From the NCBI GenBank assembly GCA_930367205.1, contig OV884009.1, positions 94,199,189 to 94,263,188 on the forward strand: 64,000 nucleotides of DNA. Reading direction: 5' to 3'. Below the pieces are notes generated by a model. That model did not search any database. It worked only from the letters and a program-made list of their open reading frames with translations, and was not told where the DNA came from. This document shows, piece after piece, positions 34,450 through 48,074 of this stretch. Each line of letters begins with the position of its first letter. The stretch's first letter is position 1. The stretch is from Acanthosoma haemorrhoidale (Eukaryota; Arthropoda; Insecta; Hemiptera; Acanthosomatidae). A program made the translations under genes and the position numbers.

Positions 34450-36510
34450 TATTTTTTTAGTATTCTGACCGTGTGCAATAAACGATTACTTTCCGATTCA
34501 CCATTGCTCAGCAGAGAATACTTGACAGCAGACATTTTTTCTTTCCTTTTTAATTGAGCCTTTTACAACAAATACACTTCGTTGAAGAGCTGCCAACGGA
34601 AAGTGCAGCTTTATTATTAATACGTCAGGGGTGATTAATTGATATTAACAATTCCGTCACAGTTAAATTGAAACTTTAACTTGAACTGAAATTAAAAGGT
34701 GATAATACACCAATTTTTTCCCTTACTTCGAAAGGTATACAAGAGCGATCACCCTTTACTCGAACAATCATAGTGTAACTTGTACCTTCGTCATTCGCAA
34801 AGCTTGGTTTGACATGTTGTCAATGATGCAAGGCTTCAAATTTTGAAAACCCGTTAACACGAGAAGTTTGGCGGATCAAATGTCGGTTAAACGTTACACA
34901 CGCAAGAAAAATAAACATGTAATATTAAATTGATAGTTATGTCTTTAATAAAGTAGACTTGTTTTCATTTTTCCCTACTGTGGCTTCATAATTATATGGC
35001 ATAGTACATATTTGTACTTAATATTATTAACATGATTTATAGATGGTGGTACATTTAAACATCCAAGAAACATACAGTGTTGTACTGTGAATAAACATAT
35101 TTTGTTGTTCATTTCTTCTGTTTAGTGTTCGATGTCACACCTATACCACATTTGGGGAGTTTGGCAACATCTGGTAGAATATAGAACCTTGACCACACGA
35201 GTCGGAAAATGTTTCCCCACATGTCACACACAATGTGTTTCTTACCGGAAAAAATATAGCTATTCTGAAACTAATTATAACTACCTATGACTTTCGCTAA
35301 AATAATTAACCTGCCTATTGAGATAACGTTTCCCAATTATGAAAACGGCTGCTTTTCAAAAGAACGTTTTCCTATTTCTTCATAAGTGAAAACCTGTAAT
35401 TATTGTTACTGAAAAGTGTTACAAAACACAGAAAATGCCTAATAAATAATTAGACTTCGATTAAATCCGTAGTTAATCAAATATCTACCTTAGGTTATGA
35501 TCAATTTTTATTCTAAACAAACCTAATATTCCAGCGAAGTTACGTTTGTACAATGACAGATTTGATTATGTAATAATTGTGGGCGTACTGAGAGGTCATC
35601 AGTAATTAGCTCTTAAGAATTTGTTTTGAGTGGTCTGAAGTTTGTAATAGTTCATTGGGCAGTTTGAACTCCAGGCTGCACGGAAGAACTAAAACTTTGT
35701 AAATCGACAATTTTTTTAATAAGTCAGACATCTTGTGATTCCTGTGAAAAACTTTTAGATTTCAATTTTATGTTCAGTTCATCTATGACATATGTTTTGC
35801 CTAAAACACTCAGCTTCGTGTAGAGAAATGATTAGCTACTTGATAAGAGACACGGAATCAGGTTTGGATTGACCAAATATGGTTGAGAGGTTACAGCCTA
35901 GGACTAACAACTGGCACTTCAGCGCTACCTACCAACTACAATTACAACAGTGGTAAGTATTACCAATAATACCCTCAGTCTTACCCCATGGATGTTATTC
36001 AATTTACTATCGTGTAGCGGCATCTACAGTTGGAATATTATATTTAATCCATCCCTTATTTTAATATAATACTGAAGTGAGGACGGAAAATGAACGTATC
36101 TTTTAGAGAGAGACAGACAAATGATAGTTTTACAACTAACTCCTTTTAGCTTAGGCAACAAAACTGCAATAGACCTAATATGCTCTCATTCTTTGGGCCC
36201 TGCACAGGTTTGCAGTGTTCTCCATGCCCATGGCTCAAACACTTATATAATTATTATAAGTAATACAGGCCAACAGGTGTTTTGCTGCCGGAGTATTTGG
36301 AGCTGATTTCATATGAATTTCATTTCCTGAATTCAAATATGGCATTAGTTTTTGCCTAGAAGCTCAAATTTCTAAGACATGACATTTTAGTGACATATAA
36401 GTAACACTATTTTGATTTAAATCCATGGATCAAATAAAACCTAAACACGGATTTTTTATCATTACATTCTACAAATATTGCATACCAAGATAGAGGTAAA
36501 AGTCATGGAT
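34450..36510. other. No gene recognised
   Basis: AT-rich sequence with no domain-bearing frame. The short frame 36121-36306 (plus) is Cys- and Ser-containing but unassigned. GGTTGAGAGGTTACAGCC at about 35882 is weakly echoed in reverse near 31890. Confidence 0.4.
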
Positions 36511-36522
36511 GAAACGAGCAAG

Positions 36523-37085
36523 TCACTGAACACTTCGGAGGCTACTTTTCCGTGACATTCTTGAATGAAATTTGGAACAGTCCCTTTTTAAACTCCAGCT
36601 GTAATCTGCCATCATGTGAGTATCCCATCTTGTTTGCTAGCGGACCTCCATAGTTTTAATATCCTAGTGAAGTCTTTCTCCTTGTTCCTCACTAGTGTCT
36701 CTTAAATTTTCAGGAAAGGGTCTAAGTGGGTGTGTAAATAGCGCACCTTAAAACTCATGTTACACCCAAGGGATTTGGAACTGTTAAGCATCTCGTTTAC
36801 CAGTTCAACATAGTGTTGAGCTTTGCGTTTTCCCAGAAAATTTCCAACAAATGGAGTACAGGTTTTTCATTGAATTTACGAAGGCATGATCCTTAATGAG
36901 TTGTCTTATTTGTGGTCCGTCAAATATTCCTCTGCTTTAATTTTGTCCAACTGAGGCATTTTCCCCCTATATATGCAAAGCATGTTCCGTTCTTATCAAG
37001 CGCCTTTACAAACTGCTTCATAAGGCCTAGCTTTATATGCAGGGGAGGAAAGATGATTGTCTCTCGTCAACTAAGGGGTTTTTGA
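36523..37085 (-). pseudogene. Pseudogene of an uncharacterised arthropod protein family
   Basis: Minus-strand translation across several frames gives PPLHIKLGLMKQFVKALDKN, GIFDGPQIRQLIKDHAF, FLGKRKAQHYVELVNEML, LGCNMSFKV, FPENLRDTSEEQGERLH, then WDTHMMADYSWSLKRDC and a basic end. I recognise this order of blocks from a family of uncharacterised proteins found in many copies in arthropod genomes; the function is unknown to me. At least two stops (after ERLH and in the EVR-QTRWD region) and two frameshifts disable it. The C-terminal half is best preserved. Dispersed copies suggest a transposon link, but no inverted repeats or transposase are visible here. Confidence 0.7.
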
Positions 37086-37089
37086 TACA

Positions 37090-39815
37090 TTTACTGGAAC
37101 TAACTAGACAGCAGACTGACTGTAGAGGAAACACACAGGAACCAATCCTTATATATGTGATTTAGTACTGCACATTTCGTGTAGTATTTTAAGAGGTTAA
37201 AAAAAAGCTCTGATCCAAAAAAGTAGAGCAGACAGATAAAACCTGATTTCATATTTAGATTCAGCGCCACAAATATACTTAAAATCAGCTCTAAAATTGT
37301 TTCTTGTAGGCCTGTGTAATCAGTATACCTTGAGATTGTCATCAAACGAATCTATTCAAACAGTTAAGTTTTAGTTACCTTATCAAACGTCATGTAAAAA
37401 ACTATTATCGATTGCTAAAGGAAAAGTGTCAAACTAAAATTATCATCAGTTATTATTATTTGTGGCCTTCATTCAGCAGGTTTGAACTATTTCAACGCCA
37501 ACTTGGACAATTAATCACTGTTTTGAGTTTTCTGAGTGGCTTTTCTTGTCAAGGGAAACTTTCCATCTTTAAGCTATATATTTTTCACTGATAAATAAAT
37601 AATTTTATTTGAAACTTATAACTGTATAAAGCTAAATAAGCTTTGTATTACAATCGTTGAAAGTACAATTCCCAATCGCCAGGATTTTCAAACAAAGACT
37701 CGACTGACTTGTTTTTTTTTAAGAGAAAGCCCCAGAACTTCTCGAGTGGAACCACGCTGTAATATAATGTTTGCTATGAATCTATTTATATGCGAAGGCC
37801 TAACGGGCAACGTTGGTTTATAATTGCAGCATAATAAAATATATGAGTTTTAACCCAGTGTAGCTCCTAAAAGCGTTAGAGGAAAGTTTAAATAGGAATG
37901 CCGTTGTATGGCCTTCACTAAAAAGCACTGCACTTCTCGAGAGGGCTGTAAATCTCTTCCGCCAGACAAACCACCTCATAGCCCTTTCACACCGAGATAG
38001 AAATATCCTGACTACGTCTTTTAAAATAGTTCTACAGAGATTAGAAATAGTTCTAGCATGAACCAAAGTTATATTACTTAAATAACTGTCTTCCTAATTA
38101 ACGTGAGTAACTTTCAAAATAATAGCTGGTAAGGGGTTAAAATGAAAAGAAAAAAAATCAAAAAGGATGAGATTGACGAAATTAATAAGGCATTCTAGTC
38201 ATTTTATCCCAACTTTTTATTATTTATAAATATGAATTATTCCCATACATATATATGTACTATTTGGAATATAAAACATAATATCCTTTAGAGTCAAACT
38301 CAAAAAGAGACACCTGTATGTCAATCCCAATTGTTACATCAACAGTCGACGTTTCGCCCATTCAGGGATCCTTGGGACTAAATTTCAAATAAGCTGCACA
38401 CAAAACACTTAAAATATAAAACTGGCACCAATCGAAAAAAATAAAACGACAGTTCTGTAAGGAATAGTATCTTGAAATTAATATTCATTCATTGTTGTAT
38501 AACGAACTGTTGAGCTTTCTGCAAAAAGAGATTATGGTTTATAGCTATGCTAATAAAAAAAACATAATTTACGAAGCCATAGTATATGAAAAACGTATTT
38601 AAAAGGTTCAGTAAGTGATAAAAAGAAAATTTAATACAAAATGAAATGCTTTGGTTTTACATACATGAAAATCTGAAAATATCGGATTTATTTTTCTACA
38701 TAATCCAATTGTACCGTGTATTTAATTTAATCTTGAGCTAACATCTGAAATATTGCGTTATACATTTATCCGCAAACAGGTAAATATTCATGACATCGAG
38801 GTGGGTATAATGGAAATATGGAGTAAGCTTGAGTGTCTTGCTACAGCTTGAAACAGTGTTTTTCCATCATAATTCAGGCTGTTTGTTATTCAGGTCAGAA
38901 GGGTAAGGGGAAGCTCTCTGGTCCCGTTGTGATTGTGCATCAGGAAATCGTTATGGTAAAACTCTAGCACTGAAATGGACAAGAACATTTAAAAACAAAA
39001 AACGACGTTTTCTATAAGTAAATTTGGTGAATTAATGTTAACAGTTATCGTAACACAATAACATTAGAGCTGGTGAATAAATTATTGAATTAAGCTGTGC
39101 CCGCACAGATGTTGGCAGTATATTCAACTTCAAAGTACAATCACGCATTATTGAAGCGTAGGATCAAACAAACAGTACTCATGCTTGCAGACTAATGAAC
39201 GGTATAGATACGCTTGGCACGCATCTAATAGGATTGCTCTATTCTATCCCGTCAACCCTAAACCTCCAGGGCCGGTCGTGTATTCACGCTAATGTAAACA
39301 CAAAATTTAGACTTTCTGGACAATAATCTACTCTATCCGTCCAAAAATAAAAGGGAAAATGTGTCAGGAATGAAACCCATTATTATTTGCAGGAGTAATC
39401 CAACTTATATGTGGTACTATGGGAATTTAAAATTTGTATTACGTTTTGAAATTTTAAACTAAATTAGCAACGAATTAATTTATATTTATTTCACTTTAAT
39501 ACATTATTCCTGGCTTATTTTAAATCCTTTATATATTCATTTGGTATCATTGTTTTCATGATTCGTCCCACTTTTACGTAGTACCGTTAGTTTCTCAAAT
39601 AATTATTGTTTTTTTTAAATTATAAGCTAAAATATCACCAAAATGTATTATCAATTAAGTTTTTATTTTTTTATTCCCAACCCAGTTCACTGACCAAGTA
39701 CCGTAGTTTGATGAACAGTTATATAATGCTTATTATAGCTTACATTTATGCTAATAGTAGGAGCTAGTGTATACCGCCTCGTGACTTCATGGAAGTCGGA
39801 TATTTTTAAGTAGCG
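37090..39815. other. No gene recognised; old repeat pieces
   Basis: The 82-residue minus frame 38066-37818 has no recognised domain. TTACATCAACAGTCGACG with TTTCGCCCATTC at about 38334-38364 matches a segment at about 52236-52265, so both are remnants of one dispersed repeat. Confidence 0.4.
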
Positions 39816-39820
39816 ACCGC

Positions 39821-39844
39821 ATCCTTCCTAGCCCTAGGAAGGAT
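39821..39844. repeat. Perfect 24-bp palindrome
   Basis: Eleven bases (ATCCTTCCTAG) and their exact reverse complement are separated by CC. It would form a cruciform or hairpin. No element ends are recognised around it. Confidence 0.7.
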
Positions 39845-39849
39845 ATTCC

Positions 39850-41880
39850 TATATCCTCCATATTCCCGGAACAACCCTACCCTTCCCTTATACATATGTG
39901 TCTCAGCTTTAGTCCCAGACCGTTCCACAATCTGTATTGTTGAGTAACACGAACTCCTTCAAATGCATCTGTGCATAGCAGGATGAGGAGAAATTTGCAA
40001 AGTTTCTTTTAATATTTTCATTGTATAACTTCATGGGGTTTAGGGATTTAAAAAAAAAAAAAAAAAACCTCCGACCCAGTAGGTAGTAACATAACTCTTA
40101 ATATTTGTATATACAAGTGTTTTGCTTGTACTTCATAATAAAGCTTTTCTTTTAAAATACTCTCCTCTACAAAGATTATTTAACTGGACAAATAAGGCTA
40201 TTTCAAAATTCGTCGGAAATTCAAAATTCCTTTGAGACTTCCCTGATGAGCATTTGAAAAAAAACGATAATTTATTGCTTTTATAATCTATAATAGACCA
40301 AAATATAAAAAAATGTGCTAATATAAAAGATAAATGCTTGGAGTGTTCATGGCAACTTTGTACATAATAGTTACCATGTGCTAGCTAGATACGTAAGCCA
40401 TTTGGTTGAATCAGATCATTACAGCTTAGTACCAGATTAGTACCTGAGAAATATCACAGTATAACATAATAAATAATTAAATCCACATAGAGAATAAATA
40501 ATTCAACAATACGTCAAACCCGGAGAGAAACAGTTTTATTTTATTTTTTAATAATAAGAGAGGCTGTCAAATTTTAATGCATATATAAATAAAAATGCTC
40601 AAATCAATAAACGAAAATAATGACAAATATTTAATGTTGACAAAACACATATGCATATATTTATATCTAATAATGAAAATTTGGCCCTCGATGCTCAATC
40701 CGACCAGACCTTTCCCAAAAGAAAAAAACCACTCAGACCCTGGCCTCCCCAACTAGGGGGGGGGGGGTATGCTATTCACTACGAGGGTGGTCCTATAGTA
40801 TACGAGTATACTAATCAATAAATGCTCAATTTCTATTTATTTAATAAGGTGGTTCTTTTTTTTTTATTGTACTATATAGTCTGCCTCGTGTGATATTCTA
40901 GTATCAGCTTAATTTATAAATTATTATTAATATTCATACACTTTCACTAACCGATCCTTCAAACGTTGTAGCTTAGATTCGTTTTTAATTATTTTTAGAA
41001 AACGTTACGAATTGTATTAAAAACCATAAGTAATTGGTGATGGAACCAATTCAAATTGGTTACTATTAAATAGCGTATTTTTATTAGTATAAATTAAAAG
41101 GATTTTGGTTACTCCAAACATATATTGTGTAAAATATGTCAATATTACACATAAATGCCAACGAAAAATGATATTTTTTTTTGTAATAGTTGTGCTTGAC
41201 ACTCTCATGCGAATTGGAGTATGGAGAGCTGTGACCTTTTTCAAAAAACGTTCCGAAAGTTTGACACTTTCCTAAAACGTTTGTGCCACTGTGGCGTAAT
41301 GAAGACAGATTATAATGGGTCTCTGTAGTGAAAAAGAGAATAAAAAAATAAAACAGCAATCCAAACAGAAAATACTTTTATTTGTCTACCAGTCAGTTTG
41401 AAAGTCAAAATTAAAATTCTAGTGACTAGAAAATCACTTTTTTCTTCTTTTTTTTCTGCATTATATTCTCTGACGTACGATAGCATGTATCGTAAATAGT
41501 CCCTTATATAAACTAAACAAGAGGTATCCTGTAATTCATTTCCTTAAAATATTTTCGGCAAAATCATTAGGGGGAATTTGTTAGTTCATTCTTTTCATAT
41601 ATCCGTTAGTTAATAATAATAATAATGCTAAGCGTACGAAATAATAATAATGGATGGAGAATTTACGTTTTTAAAATTTTGGTTGAGTTTTCAAAACCCT
41701 TGTTTTCTCACACCTGTATGTATGATCGTCTATTTTTTTTTGTCTTTGATAGCCCATTGGTTGACCTAAAGAAATGAAATTTGACCTATGAGGTCCAATT
41801 TGATGTTGTGATGGCATGAACAATACTGCCAACTCCATCATTAAATTAATAAAACTTAGAATGAGATATAAAATAAAGTA
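39850..41880. other. No gene recognised
   Basis: AT-rich, with a 12-G run at 40756-40767, several T/A runs and unassigned frames on the minus strand (41359-41084 and 40752-40567). Nothing supports a gene. Confidence 0.4.
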
Positions 41881-41904
41881 TCTGGATTTTTTTTTTTTTT
41901 TTTT

Positions 41905-42045
41905 TTTAAAGAAATATTTATTGTGATAAAATTACTATCTGCCTTATTGGGCAATAAGTAATTGCGATCAATGTTCTCATTCATACCATATTTATAATTT
42001 TCATTCACTCGCTCATTCATACAGCTATTTACAACCAGACCAGAG
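41905..42045 (-). mobile_element. LINE 3' tail
   Basis: Preceded by a T run (about 41889-41907), it carries TTATTGTGATAAAATTAC, TTATTGGGCAATAAGTAATT and the CTCATTCAT series up to CAGACCAGAGTG. It is the common TTGGGCAATAAG subfamily, truncated after about 130 bases. Confidence 0.78.
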
Positions 42046-42049
42046 TGAT

Positions 42050-45000
42050 AATCAAATAAATAATTAATAATTAAACAAATTGTCTTGTATAGTGGTCAGT
42101 GGACTTACTCGCTGAGTACAATCGACTGCAAAGGACTCAGTGGTAAGTTTTCACCCGAAGTTGTGAACGAAGTTCGTGGGTGATATGTTAAGTATTATAT
42201 TTTTCAATAAGTAACCATTAGAAATTTAATATAAACCTTCAATAATATTCTATGTAGTCAAACTTATGAAGATGATCTTTAAATACTTATTCAATAAGAT
42301 ACTTAACCATACTATAACAATTGTATAATAAATCAAACATTATAAATTACAAACTTCAGTTAATATTCGAAAACTTATTTCGAATCGATTACGTAGCATA
42401 TTGATACGTATAAGTTAATCTGAGAGTATCAAATAATTACTAATTGATTCATGTTATAAAAATATTATTTGTTTGAAGTGCATTGGCTGGATTATTCTAA
42501 AAATATTTTTAAATATGGTATAATTATTGTTCATGTTTTATTTTGGAATGGGTTGAAGAACGGTAATAGTAAAATCGAAGGCATTTTATTTTCTTCCTCT
42601 CCCTTCCTGAGGACGACTCCTCACACCGGGTCTCCCCCACAAGCCCGGCTCAGGGGGTACGTCGCTTGCGGTGCGCGTTTTCCGGTCCAATTCCATAAAA
42701 ACCCGTGTGTTGGCATTGTCAACACATCTTCGTTTATTCTGTAAAACCGTCTTTATTGTTCAAAATTAAAATATGATACCTTACCTTAATATATGTATAT
42801 GTATTGCTAACAATCTCCCTCCCTCCTGAGGACAACTCCTCCCTCACAAAGGGTGAACTTGGCAGTCGTAAAACTCAAACGAGCCAAAATTTTAATGATA
42901 TTTTCCACAACACAAGCGTGATATTCAGTCCCGTCCTTCTTTCTTTTAAATTAAGGTTCAGAAGCAACTAAAGATTTAAAGTTTTGATCTTTGCCTTTTT
43001 TTTAATCTTTATTTAACGTCACATTAGTATCAATAACTGTTAGCAACCACATTATCTATTTAAAGTTGTTGTAAACTTGAGAAATCAATTGAAGAAAGAT
43101 CAACGTGTTTCCCATGGAATTTCTCTTACTTTATTTCTTAGAGGCATTCTGATAGTCTGGCGTTTTGTAGAGCACTTTGAAAATTACCGCACCCGGCGAT
43201 GACGTGATGGAGGGTTTTTATGGTGCATTATTCCACTCCTCGCAGTTTGGTCGAGATTGAGAGGACACAAAGGTCAGCCTAGGAAGTCATATTCTCAAAC
43301 GAGGAAATACTCGCCATTGCTTTGGTACCATTCTATTCGGAGTTAGCCAAGCTCCGTTTTTGTCTTTTAAAGCAGTGTGTTTCTTGACCGTTGCCAAACT
43401 TGATGCCATCGTTGCACCCGTCCGTATGCCACTACCATGTTATATACCTTGCATTTATACCATGTTATATACATTACTCATACTTGTGTTATATACATGT
43501 AGTTATGGGTATTCACTTGTATGGTTTGCGAGTCGAAAGCCAGCACAAATTTCAATGATTATTTTGATTGTATATTTTTTCCATCAGTTCTGAGCCTTGT
43601 TTATTGCGCCTAGCAAGTAAGACGAAACAAGGCTTTTTCATGGACTCATTTCTGTTATTTTGAAGTCTCATTAGGTAGCTGGAAATCCCACCTACCTGCT
43701 GGTTCTGCCAGTTTGTGTATGGTGGTTTTCCTGTCGGTTACATAATAACCAACTTTACTTCGCTTTTTTAGGTGTCTTTGAACACCGTTTCCGATCGCGT
43801 GGAGTTTGAATACAGGTTGTTATAGCCACATTATAGTACCCGTTTTATTAGTTCTAAAATGTATGTGGTCCGTGGTAGTGGTTTGTTGAACACAAGCAGG
43901 ATATTATTGTCTGAATGAGATTGGGATGGACCTGGAGATCCAAGCAGAAATTATTTATCCTTTTAGCCAAAATCTACACCACTGCACTTTCGATCTCGAT
44001 AGTTTATAGTCATTTTTTTGCTTGTAAACCAACCGCTGTGACTCAGCACTTAAGATAGGTGGCAAAGTAAGATAGCAAAGTACTCTAATTTGTTTTGCGT
44101 GGACTATATTCTTCCCACCGAAAAGCAGCTCGAGTTTAATTTCAACCCGTTTTCTAGAAAATATCTTTGAAGTCGATTTTGTACTCCCAAGTTTTTTCAT
44201 CCATTTTTTTTTACAGCCCATTACACTGGCATCAGTGTGAACTGTACATATTGAGTGAGTAGAACTGTAAATTAATTTGTTCGAATGAGCTCTGAATCAA
44301 TATTACTAATGCTGGGTAACCAAATCGTAATTATACAATTGTAAAAAACTAAATATTTTTACAACGGCTGGAGTGATACTCTACGAAAAGGCCTTCCCTC
44401 GTGGAGCTACTGTAAAAAAAAAAATCTGTGATATCTAATGAAAATAAAATAAAAAGCGTGACCAATTTTCCTCGTGTCAACTTAAACTTGATATAGTAAC
44501 AATCTTAAATCTGATGTTTTAATTTTGTGAATAAAACCACTTCAATGATTCGTAGTAAAGACGGTAAATAATGGTTCTTCAGAAGAATGATAACAGTTAC
44601 TTAAGAAAAGCTTAGAAAACAATAAGAGTCAAGAGTCTTGACTTGAAAGAGCATTTTAGAAAGGGAATGTGCAATACAATTGCGTAGCGGTTGCTGGAAG
44701 TCGAAAGATTTCCTTATTGCACGGAAGAAAAAAAAAAAAAACAGCTCAGGCAATCAAACCGACGAAATGGAGTCAGGCATAAAAAGAAGAAAAAAAAGAG
44801 AAAAGAAAGCATTGGAGGAAATGTGAACTTCGGTCAGGCCTTTCCCCGGCAAAGCCGATTACAAAGTGGCTGTTTCCAGGGAAAGAATATGAAATCTCAA
44901 CAGCCTCTCCTTCCAAAGGATTGTCTCAGTAACAATGCTCGATTTACTTGTCGTTTAAGTAACAAAGTAGAGTTTGTTCACTTTCAATGATAACAACATG

Positions 45001-47225
45001 AAAGAACTCATGCCCCTTTCAAATAGCGTTTTAGGTAAATGGGATAAGGGAACTTCGTGCTTGTGCACAGGAGGAACGCCGATACAGTTTCATTTGCCAA
45101 AAAAAACATTAAAAGGAGCGTTTTTCTGGAATTTTCTCTCTATCATTTTGATCCATCTCTAATCTATAAAATTGTGTGAATTTTCAAATATTTTCTGGTA
45201 ATTACGCAAAATTGCTTAAATTGTAATTCTAATAATTGTTTTACAAGTAATCAGTACGGGCTGAATAAACTGAAATCAGTTTCTCTGTAAACAAAGCAAG
45301 CAATTTTATTCATATTATTTACACAATCTTAACTGTAAACAAAGAAACGACAATTACAGTTTATAACTATCACTTCTCTGTTCACAACGTTTGTTACTTA
45401 ATATAACCTTCTCTATCCTCTCACTTTTTAGAATATTCCTGACAGCTCCATCTAGTGGTGGTCAGTAGAAGCAGCGCGGCAAATTCAAATTAGAGAGAGT
45501 ATACTTTCTTTACATACATATATTTAAAATAAACCTGTGTAGGAATGCTACAAATACACCGTCCACAAAACACCCGTGAAATTAGAAAAGAATGTGTGTT
45601 TTTCTTGTTGGTGAAAAAAAATTATAATTTCATCTCATGAATTTATGGACATCGCTGTGGCATGCCTGTTAATAGTTAACAATTTAAAAGTGAAATTTTA
45701 TCAAAAAAAATAAATAAATAAATTGCCTGTGTGTAAGTAAATATTTCGCTTGGAAGAAAAGTGACACAAGTAGAAATATGTGAACTTTACAAGCAGAGCA
45801 ATTAAATTTTTTTTTTTTTAGTTTTTGTGTTATACGAAATGGATTGCCTTTTGAACTAAAATAATTCCACCATTACTATAATTTGTTTACATTTTTTATC
45901 CTTTAAATAAATTATTTTTCAAGTGATTCGGCTATTGTGTCAATTTAATTACACTAATTAACTTTAATAACTGTTTTATCGTCACATTCGCACAGTATTA
46001 AAAAAAAATATTTTTAGTTTGGTTTCAGTTGTTAAATACAAATACAATTCTTTGCAGTTAATTAATTGTACTCGCAAAATTGGGTAATAAATTGTCAACA
46101 AATATAGTGAATTATTAAAAATTTTTATTACCATTCAAACTTTTTGTTTTCGTTGAAATTTTGTTTCTTATTATAAGTAGGCTTTAAAACAATTCTCATC
46201 TAGACTAGCATTCTCAAAAGCAACACACAAGCTTCATTGATCGTTTTTGTAGTGTGAAAAAATAAAGATTATATTTATCATTAAAAATGTGGTAGTACAT
46301 AAAACAATTACCATAAGGTTTGTCAGTGTTTTGAAATTCGAGTTTATAATATATGTGTGGATCTGCCAGAGATTTTGAGCCATCAATATATTGTTTTGAT
46401 GGATGGGGGCGTGTAAATTGACTCTCGAGTCAATATGTTTGCGGATTTCTTGTTTTATGTAAGAAGGCACTTTATGTTAGTTTCCATGTGAACCCCTCTT
46501 ATCGTCATCGATCATGTTATCCCTACAAAATGTTTGATTTTTTTTTTAAATTGTTCTTGATGGAACGAAAAGAGTGGCATTACCTTCAATCTGTTTGTCG
46601 GCCTGTGTGTTCAGAATGGTACAATCCCAGAACATTTTTAATATGTGCCATTTTTATCCTGTAACACGTCACAGTTCATAAGTTGTTTATAATTTAAACA
46701 TTATTGGTTTAATTAAAAAAAACTATCCCTGGCGAATATCAGAAATGGCATAGCCTGTTCACTTAGCTATCTCTCATGAACCAGTGAAGGAATTACAAAT
46801 TGCGATATTTTTTTCAAGCCTTCTATGTATTCATTATTATATTTATGGTTTGAGGTTGTATTTTCACCCCGTTGAGTATACAATAAAGGTGCTAACGTAA
46901 AAATAAAGTATAACTTTTTTTTTTGAACAAATTCAATGGTTTCCGTGACCGGGGTGTTTTAACAAGTCCTCGACCCACCAGGTCTGATATATCGACAAAA
47001 AACCGAAAGGGTTATATGCAACTAGTACAGTCCAAAGACAGTTTTAGTCTACATTGACTGTGGTATGCAATGACCATACCTTAGATCCTGTTTGACTACA
47101 GCAAAACTTACCTTGTTTGTGAGAGAGTGGTCTATTTTAGTGGCTCGCCCGTATCAATTTATTGGATGCAATGCATGTGCTTTGACAGTATGATTGTTAA
47201 TAACCCGATTTGAATGTTTGGGATT
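42050..47225. other. No gene recognised
   Basis: Mostly AT-rich. Two CCTGAGGAC(G/A)ACTCCTC words (about 42608 and 42830) and a segment with CTCCATCTAGTGGTGG (about 45448) look like parts of dispersed repeats. The minus frame 44221-43955 (88 residues) is lysine-rich and unassigned. TGTACATATTGA(G/A)TGAGT words at about 44247 and 20287 mark another shared old repeat. Confidence 0.4.
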
Positions 47226-47229
47226 GAAT

Positions 47230-47502
47230 TATATAAGTGGAAGTGACGGACTAACGGATCGGTCGATCTGTTGCAGGTAAGTAAGCAAAGATTCGCGAGT
47301 ACTTGGACCCGTCCTGGTAAGTACCAGTACCTACTTGACAGGGCCTATACTTGTTATTGACTACATTTTAAGAGCAATTGTATTGGTGTTGGGGACCGAG
47401 TGCGCCTGCGGCTCCTCTGTATTGATCCCCTCCCACCTCGTCTCTCCTCATCATTGTAGATTTTAAGTTTTTTTTTTTTCTTTTCTTTTTATTTATTTTC
47501 AG
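47230..47502 (+). promoter_or_regulatory. TATA box, 5' and 3' splice-site-like signals
   Basis: TATATAAG at 47230-47237 is followed at 47271 by TTGCAG|GTAAGTAAGC, a near-consensus 5' splice site (intron side begins 47277). At 47470-47502 a long pyrimidine tract runs into TTTTCAG, a good 3' splice site. A 226-base intron would result, with a leader exon of only about 16 bases if transcription starts 25-30 bases after the TATA box. All of it is sequence resemblance; no transcript evidence is available. Confidence 0.3.
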
Positions 47503-47747
47503 ATTGCTTGTGGGACCTTTTCACTAACGAGAACCGTTTCGGCGACGGAAGCCGGCCGGTGCCGCCTAGGTTAAAGGGCGTATTGGCACCCTTTCGTCAT
47601 GTCCCTTCACGGAGCCACCCCCTCCCCTGCCCAATACCCCCACCCTTCTTCCCCCACCTCTCACCGCTCCGGTTTCATTCTAGCCCTTTTCCCTCTCGTT
47701 CGTTTCAATTAAAACCTTCCTCTATTCCGCCATTAACTTTGTTTTAA
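47503..47747 (+). CDS. Unassigned proline-rich open frame, GC-rich island
   Basis: Immediately after the 3' splice-site-like signal an open frame from 47508 encodes 79 residues, MWDLFTNENRFGDGSRPVPP followed by a Pro/Phe/Ser-rich tail. The DNA is far richer in C than its surroundings, which alone can produce such a frame. No domain is recognised. It could be the last exon of a small gene, part of a non-coding RNA, or chance. Confidence 0.2.
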
Positions 47748-48074
47748 TCTGCTGAAATATGAAATGCACAACTTCTAACACAGTTATGCTGATTTTATTA
47801 TCAGAGAATTTTCTCATTTAAGAGGAAAAACAACGTTAAGATTGCGTTATCTCGGCGTGATTTTTCGAAAATAATGCCTAATCACCAAATCTTACTTTTA
47901 AACGTATAGAAGCTATCTGTTCTACACTAGCTGCGAGGTTCAAGATTACCCTGGATATACATGCATTCAGAAACATGACTAAATAAAGTTCGCTAGCAAA
48001 TAGATTCGCTTTTGTTTGTTAAGATTATGGAGGGAACTTAAAAAGCGTTAATTGTATAATTTATTTTTTATTTT

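Noticed and set aside
43140..44220. Penelope-type or other retroelement, because of a KTPKKRSKVGYYV-like string on the minus strand
   Set aside because: No GIY-YIG or RT motif could be confirmed; the resemblance is too short.
45430..45530. Solo LTR suggested by CTCCATCTAGTGGTGG and AT-rich context
   Set aside because: No matching ends, target duplication or second copy in the window.
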